The notes below the pieces were generated by a model, which was given only the letters and a program-made list of their open reading frames with translations, searched no databases and was not told the DNA's origin. A stretch of DNA of 48,090 nucleotides, from assembly GCA_002708695.1 (NCBI GenBank), contig PAOZ01000013.1, positions 1-48,090 on the forward strand, given 5' to 3'. Origin of the DNA: Methanobacteriota archaeon (GTDB taxonomy: Archaea; Thermoplasmatota; Poseidoniia; Poseidoniales; Thalassarchaeaceae). Both the position numbers and the translations under genes were made by a program. Positions 37,197-48,017 of this stretch are shown in pieces. Every line of letters begins with the position of its first letter. Position 1 is the first letter of the stretch.

Positions 37197-40100
37197 ATGG
37201 ACACAGAAGCGAATGAAACGACGGCCGAAGGCCCCGAAGTCTACGGATTTTTGGGCCCAGTCCTGATGATTGCAATGCTTGTCATTGCGTTCGTAGGAGC
37301 ATCCGTCGGATGGATCGATTTGGCAGACTCTGCCATACAGACCGAACTTGGCTTGACCACCATTGTTCTGCTATTAGCAGGAGTAATTGGATTGGCAGCC
37401 CGACCCACCATCTCTTCCTCTCTTGGTGGTTTTAGGACAACGGCCGTAGTCGTTCTAATCGGGGCCGTTATGGTATTCGTAGGACACAGTATGGACCAAG
37501 GAATTCTATCATTAGTTGGTGCATTCACATTGATTTTAGTACACTTGTTTGAAAGAAGTGGGAGAATCGAGGAAGCGAATCTTGCAGTAGGAGCAATTAC
37601 AGGTTTTATGCTAGCCTTGGCTTTAGGTGCTAGCGCATCAATTTCTCAAGGAGGGAATGCCCAAGTAACCTACGCCATAGAAGATGCTCTTAGAGCCTAT
37701 AGCATGACTGTTTTCATGTCATTTTGGTTACTTTCTTTGGTACTTAGCGTAGTTCTAGTCACAGTCCTTCGTGGCCGAACTAAATTTATCACTCCAGGTA
37801 CTGGACGTTGGTTCAAAGATCTTCCCGACGTTCTTCCAAAGGATGTCCCAATTGCCTTTGGCGTTTGGGCAATTTTACATGTTATCAGCTTGTATACCAT
37901 TAAGCAGTTACCAGATAGTGACATGTACAATATTGGGGTATATTTAGGAAATTGGTGGGCTGTCGGAATAGGATTATTCATTCTATTAGCCGCTTACCTT
38001 CGAACAGAAGGATGGGCAGTAATTTCCGGTTTAGTTGCTGTAAATTTGGTAGTATATACACTTGGATTTATGCAGGAAAATTCGATGATTAATGAATTAA
38101 TCAAATCAAATTCTTCACTTACTGATTCATTCAATCTCTGGTTTACCGATACTCGTGGAACAATGATGTGGTTCTCCCTATGGTTCTTCCTTAATTTTGC
38201 AGTGGTTGCTGCTGGAAGGAGAGGACGTTTTGGACCAGTCGCCTATCGACGAGAACCAGGAATGGCTAGCCAGTGGGTTGGTAGAAATGGATATCCATTG
38301 GTAGTTGGAGCCGCTTTAGTCTTCGGTTTCATGATTCGTGTAGTTTGGAATATTCTTCCAGCAATGAATGGTTCAGGTACTGGACTTTGGGATATGACTG
38401 GAGGTTCTGACCCTTGGTACATGAAGAGAGCAGTAGATTATGTTGTCATGCATCAAAGTCATTTCATTATTGATGCAGATCGTTACTATCCTCTAGGAGG
38501 AGTTAATCCTCGTCCTCCATTGTTCACTTGGAGTCTTGCTTTAGGTGGGATGGCGATTAATGCAATTACAGGAATTGAATTGGAAACCGCTGTTTGGTAC
38601 AGCGTGGTAGCAATGCCTGCAGTATTTGGTGCATTGATTGTTCTTCCAGTTGCTGCATCAGCTCGAACTTTACATTCCAAGACCGCTGGAGGAATTGCGG
38701 CTTGGCTCATTGCTTTGATGCCTAGCCACGTAGGACATTCAACACTTGGACTAGCTGATCACGATGCCTTCGTGATTTTATTTATTTCCACAGCATTCTA
38801 TTTTTGGATTAGAACTGTACAGACAATTGATGACAGTAAGTTGCTGAAGGAATCTGGGATTAATCCCATGTTCTTATTGAAAGGAATACAGGAGTCATGG
38901 AAAGTAAGTCCTCGGACAATGGTTCTTTCCACATTAGCTGGAATGTCATTTGCAACAACTGGCTTAGGGTGGAAAGGGTTCGTTTATGGTCCAGGAATTG
39001 TATTCTTGATTTTTGCAATTCAGATTGTTTTGAACATGTTCCGTAGAAGAGACAGTATGATGTTAACTGCTGCGGCATCTAACATGATGTTGATTTCTCT
39101 ACTAATGGTTGTACCAGTTTATGGTCATAACCAGTTGAATCTACTCTTCGACCCGTCAGGTCTACAGCCTATGTTCTATATTGCTGGATTAACGATAGGT
39201 TTGGGTTGGGTTGCAACTTCGTTTAGAGACAAACCATGGTTACTCGTTCTAGGTGCTACAGTAGTTCTTGCATCTACTTTCGTAGGAATTCTTGCATTTT
39301 TACAATTTGTTCTAAAGATATACAACGGTTGGGATATTCTGTTTACTGGAGGATATTATTTCTCTGCTAACAAAATATTCGGAACTATTGCTGAAGCGCA
39401 GGCTCCTAATCGTGCAACTCTCTTTGCATCATATGGTCCTATAGTGACTCTAATGGCGGTTTCTTACGCTGTCAGAGGTATTTGGGTTGGATTGCGAAGA
39501 AATGATCAGAGTGAGATGTTCTTGGGTGGATGGGTAATTATTGCTGCATACATGGCTTGGACTGCTGGCCGATTTATTTTCAATGCAACACCTGCAATGG
39601 CTATCGCTGGTGCAATATCAATGGTCATGTTATGGAAGACAGTAGGTTCTGCTGAATTTGTAAGAGCATGGAGAAGAAAGGGCACCAGTACACCAAGTGC
39701 TAGAATCAAATCGGTTGGAAGTGCTGCTAGAGCCAGTCCAATACTTCCTGCTGTATTCTTGGTATTCTTGTTGGTTGCTTCTCAACATATGACTTATGGT
39801 TTAGATTCTGCAATTCCTCGTGGCAGTGAAGAGAAGGCAGATGTTGATTTTGCGATTCATAATTTCCCTCCGGAAATTTTCAGAACACCAATTCCATTTA
39901 CATCATTGAGTTTACTGAGCAATAGTTATCCAGAAACAGGAACGACTGCGTATGATGCTTATTGTCAAGGATGCAGGTATATGGGTACATTTGGTCCCGG
40001 ATTTAATGGGCAAGATTGGAATAGGGCATATGAATGGCTAGCCAATCAGGATACTGACGTATCATTCAGCGAAAGACCTGCATTCGTGTCATGGTGGGAT

Positions 40101-43100
40101 TATGGGTTCCAAGCATTGGCTCAAGGGCAACATCCCTCCGTTTCGGATAACTTCCAATCAGGAATTCCTGCTACTGGTAACATGTTACTCGCAAATAGCC
40201 AAGAAGATTTGTTGATGTTGTTCATCGTCAATCTTGCAATGGGTGATATGGTGTACAATGGAGGTACTTTCTCCAAGGATTTCCAAAATGCATTAGGTAC
40301 ACATTTGTCTGATGCTCAAATCGATGAATTGTATGCAGTAATTTCTACTGGAGCAGACCAAGAATTCCTTCTTTCTCGTTCGATGAGTGTCATCGAAAGT
40401 AGTGGGGATACATATTTGCTCAATGGGCATCATCTTGATGAAAATGGATTTAATGATTTAACTGAAGTTTGGGAAGTGCACCATAATGGAGAAGTTATTT
40501 CAGATCCAGATAGTTCAGAGACCGCGGCATGGAAGAGTTTCAATGATACAGTGGGAACTGCAGCTGACCGTAGCAATGAGACCTCCCATTATGTGATAGG
40601 AGGTTATTGGTATACTTCTGATATCCTAGAAGGATTATCAGACCCTTCTACTGCTCTTCATCGTCAAAATGCTCGATTTGCATTAGCACGTCAGATGCTT
40701 CAATCTTCTTTGGACATAGACAAATTGGTTGATGTTTATCATCAAATCACTACAAATGTAGAATACGATGTTCCTTCATACGAAGGAGGTCCTGGTGAGA
40801 CGTTAACTCGAAATCACGATATTCGATACTTTGCAGTAGATAATCGATTATACCCAGTTGGTGGATTGTACAATGCTATGGCAGGATACCATAGTTACAA
40901 TCCTACTGGAATTTTCTATGCTCCAACTACTCTTTCTGGTTTAGACCCTGATATGTATATCAAGTCAGTATATCAGACTCAAAGAGGAGATGGACCAGTA
41001 ATTCCTCGAACTCAAGTTGAGTACGAAGAAGAATACTTGTTAGATATGACAAAGCAAGCTAGTGGTGCAACTGTTGAGCCTATTGAATTAGTCGATATTG
41101 ATTATCAGCAGAGATCGGACTTCTTTGATACAATGGTAGCAAGAACGTATGTAGGATACGGTTCTACCACTCTTGGCCTTTCAGGAAATCCATCTCAACC
41201 TGGTCAACAATTTGGAGGCGCTAAGGCTCAAGGAACACCTGATTCAGTCTTGCAAAATGCGCGTCCACTCCCTGGTGCTATGATGAATCACTTTGTGATT
41301 GCAAATTGGTACAATGATGGAACTGGAGAACCAGATAACGATAACAACAGCATTCCAGATATTCAAGAAAATGTTGGGTATGCAAATACTGGAACGAAGA
41401 TTCTGAAATACTACTCTGGTGCGACTTTGACTGGAACAGTACAACTTGGTGATTTTGGCGTAGTTCCTAATGCTAGATTGCTTATTGAAAGAGATGCTTT
41501 CTCTGGAGAAGAAGAAGTTCAAAACAATGGCGAGGTAATTGATAGTGATCCTCGAGATTGGTGGGTTCCTATTGGTTCCGTTGATGCCGATGAGAATGGA
41601 GAATTCTCGTTCATTGTTCCTGCAGGAAGGATTCGAGTTTCTGCAATGACTGGCGTTGTTGACCTTCAATCTGATCGTGATGCAATTACATCTGCAAAGG
41701 GTAATCAAAATGCTTGGAACATGTGGGACGGCGATTTGATGGCACCATCCGCAAATGGAGTAAGAAGTATCAATCCAATTACTGCAATTCTAGGAAATGT
41801 TTCAGGACAACAGTGGTTAGGAGAAACATTCGTCAACGTTTCTGGTGCTGCTGGACATAGCAATGGTCAAGAAGTTGTAGATGTATCAATTGTAGTAGAA
41901 GCATCTGGAGTAACAGGCCAGATTGTATTTACTGGAAATGATGACTTTGAAGGGGACCCAGTTGCAGAATTAGATATTGAGATTACCAATATTTGGGACG
42001 AAATGGATGCAGACGGTTATTCTTTGAGAACCAGTAATGGTACCATTACCGGCGAAGATCTTCGATTCAGTGGAGAAGGTGAAGCTATGTTCACTGGACC
42101 TGGCGAGGTTGTGGCTAGTGGAACTATTTCTGTTTCAGAATTTACTGGAAACTATACTCGTACAATTCTAAATGGGCACTCCTTTACTGGAAATGGTGTC
42201 TTTGAAGGGATTGGTGAATTGATTGGTACTGTATATCATGAGGATGGAACTGAAGTTTCCAATCCTGTAGCCTGTAACAATGAAACCATCCCTAATGGTG
42301 AATTTGTTTGTTTGATGAATGGCACCTCTGATGAATATCGCATTATTGGTAAGGTAAAGGCAGATGGTAGATTTACATCTAATGGAAGTGCATTGTTTAC
42401 TACTTTCATGGATCGTCGTTCATTTACAGGAACAGGTTCTTTCTATATTGATGATAGTGATTCAACACTAGATCATTATGGCATTTTCAATGGTTCTGGG
42501 ACATTTGTTGGTACAGGTACATTTAGTGGCGACATGGTCAAACCTGGAAGTTTCCACTTAATTGATGCAATTCCTGGAGAGTATTTTGTTGAAGTTACTT
42601 ATCCTAATGGGGAGACTAGTGTAATCCCACAACCATTGGTTGTTCAGAACGAACCAACAGAGGGAATAGTACTTTCAGTTCCAGCGGCTCATGTTTCCGG
42701 AACAATAGAAGATGAAAATGGTACTGCATTGCCAGGTAGAGTACATCTTGTTGGACCTAATGGTAGCGCTACAGACACATCACTTTCTTGTAATGAAGCA
42801 GGATATGCTCCATGTTGGATTGATACTGATGAAAACGGTTCATTTGAATTTGGACCTGTTACAAAGGGTAACTATTCACTATTGGTTGACAGTGATATGG
42901 ACGGTTTCAGTGAGACCTTCAGGATGTTTATGGTAAATGATGACGATGCACAGAATGTCACATTGGATAATCCAATTCCTACATTCCATGATATCCACTT
43001 CCATTTGTTTGATGATGGACTTCCAGTAGAACTCGATGAAGGAGATTCGATCAATTTCACAAATGCATACATTGACGACATGGATCCAGTAATCGCTCTA

Positions 43101-46100
43101 TATGATGAAACAACCCAGATGTATAATGTAGAAATGCCTCCTGGAGTGTGGTCTGTAACTCATGCCTTGAATGGAAGCAAACAGTTCTTTTCAGAATTTG
43201 ATTTCACCGATACTAATGCTGGACCTCAAAACATTACTACTCAATTCAATTATGTTGAAAGTACAATCGTATCTGGATATTTGACCTATGTTTTAGATGC
43301 AAATAAGCCAGAAGCAGATTTACTTCCTTTAGCTAATGGAATCGAAGTCACTGCACATTGGGGTTCAATCGAAGTTTCTGCATTGACCGATATTAATGGA
43401 ATGTTCAACATGCTACTACCAGTGGGGGTTGAAGCGAATTTCACATTCCTAACAGTCTCCAGTCAGATGACTGTTTCTGAGAAGCATGTTGTTGTCGAGG
43501 ATATGATTCTCAATTTGACGGCAGAACCCAGTACAATCATTGGAGGATCAGTAGATATGAATCGTCTCGGGAATCAATATGATATTGGAATTGTTGATTT
43601 CAGGCCTATTCAAGTGGTTGCTACAAGTCCAGAAAACTCTGGGTCTTTTGTTTATGATGTAAGTCCTGATGGAAGATTCAATGGTCGAATTTTACCTGGA
43701 GAATGGACTCTTGATGTTCTCGATGAGAGAATGAATGTGACTTCTTTACTCATTAATCATACAGATAATAATGAGTCATACGATATTATGGCATATCCTG
43801 AGAATATTACAGTTGATGTTCATATCTTCACAGATCATTCCTTGGATAGAAATGAGACAAATGGAACTATGAGGACCGTGGCTTTCCAATTAGTTCCTAT
43901 AGAAGGTTCAACTCATGGAGTTGTAGTAGATGTCTTGGATAATGGTACTGAATGGATTTCTGATGGTGTAGCTAGAGTTTCAGTAGAAGCAGGTGCATAT
44001 CGGGTAGTGTTAGGCCAACAAGATCCATTAGATCCTAATTCTACAGTTTGGAATACAGGATTTGTCGGAGATATCCCTGAGGGCGTATATGGGCTAAGTA
44101 ATGGAACTGAACAATTGATAGTGCCACTTGCACCTGAATGGTTAACTCATGTCAACCTTACAAATCAGTCAGGTGGACAAGTTGCTCAGCGAATTATTAC
44201 ATTCATTTCTGTAGATGATTCTTCTGCATCTTTTACTAAGTATGTTAACGAAAGTGGAGTAATTAGTGATTATCTTCCTGAAGGAGATTGGATTGTTGCT
44301 GTTGACCCATATATTTCGGGTTCAGATCAAATGGCAGTGTATAGGGGATTGATTTCAATCGGTGAATCTACGGCTCCTGTAGATCTATCAATACAAACGG
44401 TTACTTCAGCGCATTATCAAATTAATTTGACAGATTCATCTAATGAGCAGGCTCTACAGAGTTATGTTTTGACAGCTAATAGCGATGATGGACTTGGTGA
44501 AATTACATTATCATCAACAGGTGAAGATGGTCTTGTTGATATTCATTTAATGCCTGGAAATTGGTCGGTTTCATTGAATCGAACAGATGGTCAGACGAGA
44601 TGGATTATTGATGACTATAGTATCGGTGATTTGGCAAGTAGCAATGGTTCTGAAGAAATATCTGTAGAAGCTGACCGTTGGGTAAATCTTGGAGGTAATC
44701 TCTTCTGGGATCTTGATAATGACGATTTGTATGATGCAAATGAAGGTGTAGGTGGAACAAATGTTACAATCACTGATAATTTGACTGGTGAGTCGGTTGT
44801 CGTAGTTAGTAATGATGAAGGAACATGGTCCGAATTTGTACAAGTACAGCGAAATTTCACAATTTCAGCAGAGAAAGAAGGCTTCAGTTCTAATCAAGAA
44901 TTCGTGGAAATAAATATTGATACAGTAAGTCTAGACTTAGAAATGAATGCTGCATCAGTTTCTGTTTCGGGAGTTGTAGATATTCTCCCCGCAGAACGTT
45001 GGAGTGAGATTTCATCGTCTACCTCAATAGTTCTTCATCCAGGTATTGGATTTGAAAGACAATCAGTTTCTCCCGATTTGGTAATGGTAGATGGAAATTG
45101 GACAGGTGAATGGTCTGCAACAATTGAACCAGGTGATTGGGTAGTTTATGTGGTATATGAGTCAACAGATCTTTCTGAATCACAAGTCGGTGTTGCAGCA
45201 TTAGATGCAAGCATAAGTGATGGTGGTGAAGTGAATATCACCTTAGAAACTGCAGGAAAAATCAGAATTGGAACTCAATGGACCGATTTCGAAGGCTCTC
45301 AATACACATTAGCAAATACTTCTGTTGATGGAGCAATGATGCATTCTTCTCCATTTGTTAGCATGAATCTTGTATCGAAAGGAGCAGGATGGAATTTAAC
45401 CGTTGATTCTACAGGAAGCATTGAGATGTTGATGCCTGCTGGAACAGTGAGCATGGAAAGTGAATTCCACACTACTGAGAAAGATACTGTGATGGAATAT
45501 TCTGCAGGACAATCTGTGACTGTTGGGGAATCTCAGGAATCTCCATTATCAATTCTTGAATTCAATCGTCGAGAAGATCGCTCTCTTAACATCACAGTTG
45601 TTGATGCAGTAGGCGAAGAAAATGAATTAGATGGGGCAGAAGATATTGTCTTATCCCCTGCTGGTATTTCCTACGACCCTGTTACATTCACTTTCAATGT
45701 TGATTTCGAAGGAACTACTGCTGTAGAAACTTATACTGTTTCAGCAGATATTGTCGGTAGTGATTCTTCATATTGGACTTTAGAACTTAGAAATGAATCA
45801 ATCTCTAATGAATCTGCTGATGGGGCTTGGAATAGCACTTTGACAGTACAAATGGGTCTTCAAGAGGAAGTGGATCAAAATCTTGGTTTAATATTAAGAG
45901 TGACTGGGCCTAACCAGACAGATGCACGACATGCTGACTTAGGTCATGCTTTGAATATCCGCTTGACTGCTAGTGATGGGTCAGTGTACAATGAAAGGGT
46001 GACTGTTCGTGTTCCTCAGGCATATGACATTGGCTTTGATGATTCTTCAATTCAGCCAGTTTACGGAGTAACGCCTGGAGATACTACAAGAATTGAAATG

Positions 46101-46811
46101 TCTATCAAAAATAATGGGAATGGAGACGATACAATTTCGGTCAACCTCTCTACTTTAGCTCCTTCTGATTGGAATGTTCTTGGAGCATCGGCGATTACTA
46201 TGTCTGCCGATTCATTACAAACTTACAGTTTCGATGTAATCGTTCCCTCAAATGCTTCTGCTGGAAAATTCGATGTGACCTTACGTTTGTTATCTGAAGA
46301 TGGTGAAACAACTTCCAATCGGACGATTCAGGTCGAGGTTGCTCGTCCAATTATCGAGATTGTCAAAGATTCTTGGACCACCGAATCTAGCACTCCTCCT
46401 TTGGCTGGACAAGTGACGGAAGTCTTTGTATCCGTAAGGAATAATGGAATTGTTGACGCCTCAGATATTGTTCTTGAGGCAGTATTGAAAGATGGTCCTA
46501 ATGATGAACCAATTGAATCATCAAGACTTTCTTCTTCGAAGGATATTCCTGCTGGAGAGATTGTCAATTATTCGTTTATGGTTGATTATTCTGATTGGAA
46601 TTCTGGTGAATCACCTTGGTTAGAATTTACTGTAAATAGTTCAGGACAGGTTTTCGATAATCCTCAACCAGTTGCAGAATATTATACTGAATCTTTGGCG
46701 GCTCCAGGTGCTGAATCTACATCTACTTGGCTACCTCTGTTGGTGATTGTAATAGTGGGACTAATCCTGTACGGAGCGACAAAGGTCCGTGGCGGAAGAC
46801 GACCATTCTGA
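37197..46811 (+). CDS. aglB: Giant (3204 aa) AglB/STT3-family oligosaccharyltransferase with a very long C-terminal extracytoplasmic extension and terminal TM
   Basis: N-terminal multi-TM region, 'GGSDPWYMKRAVDYVVMHQ' and 'GLADHDAF' loop motifs, WWDYG motif at 40092-40106; C-terminal carboxypeptidase-regulatory-like, NEW3-like and CARDB-like segments; terminal TM 'STWLPLLVIVIVGLILYGATKVRGGRRPF'. Confidence 0.92.
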   Translation: MDTEANETTAEGPEVYGFLGPVLMIAMLVIAFVGASVGWIDLADSAIQTELGLTTIVLLLAGVIGLAARPTISSSLGGFRTTAVVVLIGAVMVFVGHSMDQGILSLVGAFTLILVHLFERSGRIEEANLAVGAITGFMLALALGASASISQGGNAQVTYAIEDALRAYSMTVFMSFWLLSLVLSVVLVTVLRGRTKFITPGTGRWFKDLPDVLPKDVPIAFGVWAILHVISLYTIKQLPDSDMYNIGVYLGNWWAVGIGLFILLAAYLRTEGWAVISGLVAVNLVVYTLGFMQENSMINELIKSNSSLTDSFNLWFTDTRGTMMWFSLWFFLNFAVVAAGRRGRFGPVAYRREPGMASQWVGRNGYPLVVGAALVFGFMIRVVWNILPAMNGSGTGLWDMTGGSDPWYMKRAVDYVVMHQSHFIIDADRYYPLGGVNPRPPLFTWSLALGGMAINAITGIELETAVWYSVVAMPAVFGALIVLPVAASARTLHSKTAGGIAAWLIALMPSHVGHSTLGLADHDAFVILFISTAFYFWIRTVQTIDDSKLLKESGINPMFLLKGIQESWKVSPRTMVLSTLAGMSFATTGLGWKGFVYGPGIVFLIFAIQIVLNMFRRRDSMMLTAAASNMMLISLLMVVPVYGHNQLNLLFDPSGLQPMFYIAGLTIGLGWVATSFRDKPWLLVLGATVVLASTFVGILAFLQFVLKIYNGWDILFTGGYYFSANKIFGTIAEAQAPNRATLFASYGPIVTLMAVSYAVRGIWVGLRRNDQSEMFLGGWVIIAAYMAWTAGRFIFNATPAMAIAGAISMVMLWKTVGSAEFVRAWRRKGTSTPSARIKSVGSAARASPILPAVFLVFLLVASQHMTYGLDSAIPRGSEEKADVDFAIHNFPPEIFRTPIPFTSLSLLSNSYPETGTTAYDAYCQGCRYMGTFGPGFNGQDWNRAYEWLANQDTDVSFSERPAFVSWWDYGFQALAQGQHPSVSDNFQSGIPATGNMLLANSQEDLLMLFIVNLAMGDMVYNGGTFSKDFQNALGTHLSDAQIDELYAVISTGADQEFLLSRSMSVIESSGDTYLLNGHHLDENGFNDLTEVWEVHHNGEVISDPDSSETAAWKSFNDTVGTAADRSNETSHYVIGGYWYTSDILEGLSDPSTALHRQNARFALARQMLQSSLDIDKLVDVYHQITTNVEYDVPSYEGGPGETLTRNHDIRYFAVDNRLYPVGGLYNAMAGYHSYNPTGIFYAPTTLSGLDPDMYIKSVYQTQRGDGPVIPRTQVEYEEEYLLDMTKQASGATVEPIELVDIDYQQRSDFFDTMVARTYVGYGSTTLGLSGNPSQPGQQFGGAKAQGTPDSVLQNARPLPGAMMNHFVIANWYNDGTGEPDNDNNSIPDIQENVGYANTGTKILKYYSGATLTGTVQLGDFGVVPNARLLIERDAFSGEEEVQNNGEVIDSDPRDWWVPIGSVDADENGEFSFIVPAGRIRVSAMTGVVDLQSDRDAITSAKGNQNAWNMWDGDLMAPSANGVRSINPITAILGNVSGQQWLGETFVNVSGAAGHSNGQEVVDVSIVVEASGVTGQIVFTGNDDFEGDPVAELDIEITNIWDEMDADGYSLRTSNGTITGEDLRFSGEGEAMFTGPGEVVASGTISVSEFTGNYTRTILNGHSFTGNGVFEGIGELIGTVYHEDGTEVSNPVACNNETIPNGEFVCLMNGTSDEYRIIGKVKADGRFTSNGSALFTTFMDRRSFTGTGSFYIDDSDSTLDHYGIFNGSGTFVGTGTFSGDMVKPGSFHLIDAIPGEYFVEVTYPNGETSVIPQPLVVQNEPTEGIVLSVPAAHVSGTIEDENGTALPGRVHLVGPNGSATDTSLSCNEAGYAPCWIDTDENGSFEFGPVTKGNYSLLVDSDMDGFSETFRMFMVNDDDAQNVTLDNPIPTFHDIHFHLFDDGLPVELDEGDSINFTNAYIDDMDPVIALYDETTQMYNVEMPPGVWSVTHALNGSKQFFSEFDFTDTNAGPQNITTQFNYVESTIVSGYLTYVLDANKPEADLLPLANGIEVTAHWGSIEVSALTDINGMFNMLLPVGVEANFTFLTVSSQMTVSEKHVVVEDMILNLTAEPSTIIGGSVDMNRLGNQYDIGIVDFRPIQVVATSPENSGSFVYDVSPDGRFNGRILPGEWTLDVLDERMNVTSLLINHTDNNESYDIMAYPENITVDVHIFTDHSLDRNETNGTMRTVAFQLVPIEGSTHGVVVDVLDNGTEWISDGVARVSVEAGAYRVVLGQQDPLDPNSTVWNTGFVGDIPEGVYGLSNGTEQLIVPLAPEWLTHVNLTNQSGGQVAQRIITFISVDDSSASFTKYVNESGVISDYLPEGDWIVAVDPYISGSDQMAVYRGLISIGESTAPVDLSIQTVTSAHYQINLTDSSNEQALQSYVLTANSDDGLGEITLSSTGEDGLVDIHLMPGNWSVSLNRTDGQTRWIIDDYSIGDLASSNGSEEISVEADRWVNLGGNLFWDLDNDDLYDANEGVGGTNVTITDNLTGESVVVVSNDEGTWSEFVQVQRNFTISAEKEGFSSNQEFVEINIDTVSLDLEMNAASVSVSGVVDILPAERWSEISSSTSIVLHPGIGFERQSVSPDLVMVDGNWTGEWSATIEPGDWVVYVVYESTDLSESQVGVAALDASISDGGEVNITLETAGKIRIGTQWTDFEGSQYTLANTSVDGAMMHSSPFVSMNLVSKGAGWNLTVDSTGSIEMLMPAGTVSMESEFHTTEKDTVMEYSAGQSVTVGESQESPLSILEFNRREDRSLNITVVDAVGEENELDGAEDIVLSPAGISYDPVTFTFNVDFEGTTAVETYTVSADIVGSDSSYWTLELRNESISNESADGAWNSTLTVQMGLQEEVDQNLGLILRVTGPNQTDARHADLGHALNIRLTASDGSVYNERVTVRVPQAYDIGFDDSSIQPVYGVTPGDTTRIEMSIKNNGNGDDTISVNLSTLAPSDWNVLGASAITMSADSLQTYSFDVIVPSNASAGKFDVTLRLLSEDGETTSNRTIQVEVARPIIEIVKDSWTTESSTPPLAGQVTEVFVSVRNNGIVDASDIVLEAVLKDGPNDEPIESSRLSSSKDIPAGEIVNYSFMVDYSDWNSGESPWLEFTVNSSGQVFDNPQPVAEYYTESLAAPGAESTSTWLPLLVIVIVGLILYGATKVRGGRRPF

Positions 46812-46823
46812 TTTTAACGAAAT

Positions 46824-48017
46824 TTGGGGCTTGATTCTTTGCCATTAGACACCAGTAAGGTGCAACTTCTTCCGGAACCGGAAGACCCTGGAATGATGAC
46901 GGTAATCGATTGGGATGCACCTGGTTATGACGAGATTCCTTCACGTCTTATGCAATCTCCCAGAAATGAGAAATCATGGAGAGGATTTGCTCTTGTTGTA
47001 TTCTTAGCAATAATTGTAGTGGCTTATCCTACAATTGAGTCTATACTTTTTGGACCATTAATCCCTACTTCTGAATGGGCATTTGAAGATACAGGTGTGA
47101 GAGAACTTCAAACCGAGAATCTTGACGGTTCTGGAGTTCACATATGTATGGTTGATACAGGCATCGATATCTCACATCCCGCGTTAACAAATGTAAGTTT
47201 GGCGGGATTTCTTGATTTAGTCGGAGACAACCCCGACGGCCCTCCAGTTGAATATGGAGTTGATCATCATGGTACAATGATGGCTGGAATTTTATTTTCG
47301 AAAGGTGCATTCAAGGGTATATCTACTGGTGCAACATTATCTGTGGCTGCAGCACTTGGTCCTACTGGATATTCTGTCAAAGACGGAGCAGTAGGTGAAG
47401 CAGTAGAATGGTGTTGGCGTACTCAAGGCGCAGACATCATCAGTTTGTCATTAGGGGGAGAGGCAGATCCAAATATGGCTATAGGTGGCCCAACAGTTAC
47501 TTCTGTTAGAGATGCTTTAGAAGCTGGTATTTTTGTAGTAGCAGCAGCAGGGAACCAAGGAGAAAATTCTTCTGACGTGTCTACTCCTGCATCGATAGAA
47601 CAAGTAATTGCTGTTGGAGCGATAGATCGCAATGGAATTGCATGGAAGGACACCTCAAAAGGCGCAGATTCAATGGATGGAGATATAAGATTGGACCCTC
47701 ATAAGAAACCTGAAGTTTCGGCCCCTGGATTAGATATCATTTCTACAAATGACCCTTCTTTGAGTATTCCATATGCATCAAGTAGTGGAACTTCAGTATC
47801 AACTGTGTTTGTAGTAGGTTCTCTTGCATTGATTATGGAGAAGCACGGAGATTCCATTCAACAATATGAGCAAATGAATGGAAGTAGTGCAAAGATCGAT
47901 TTAATCAAAGAATCATTATGGCAATCGATGAATGAGGAAGAGCATAATCTTCGGACAGGATATGGGTCTTTGGACGCACTTTCGTGGGAGCAAAATATCG
48001 AAAAATCGCTACCTTGA
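46824..48017 (+). CDS. Membrane-anchored subtilisin-like (S8) serine protease
   Basis: TTG-start ORF (first in-frame ATG about 46893); N-proximal TM 'GFALVVFLAIIVVAYPTIESILFG'; 'HICMVDTGIDISHPAL', 'DHHGTMMAGILFSKG', 'SSSGTSVSTVFVVGSLALI'. Confidence 0.88.
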   Translation: MGLDSLPLDTSKVQLLPEPEDPGMMTVIDWDAPGYDEIPSRLMQSPRNEKSWRGFALVVFLAIIVVAYPTIESILFGPLIPTSEWAFEDTGVRELQTENLDGSGVHICMVDTGIDISHPALTNVSLAGFLDLVGDNPDGPPVEYGVDHHGTMMAGILFSKGAFKGISTGATLSVAAALGPTGYSVKDGAVGEAVEWCWRTQGADIISLSLGGEADPNMAIGGPTVTSVRDALEAGIFVVAAAGNQGENSSDVSTPASIEQVIAVGAIDRNGIAWKDTSKGADSMDGDIRLDPHKKPEVSAPGLDIISTNDPSLSIPYASSSGTSVSTVFVVGSLALIMEKHGDSIQQYEQMNGSSAKIDLIKESLWQSMNEEEHNLRTGYGSLDALSWEQNIEKSLP

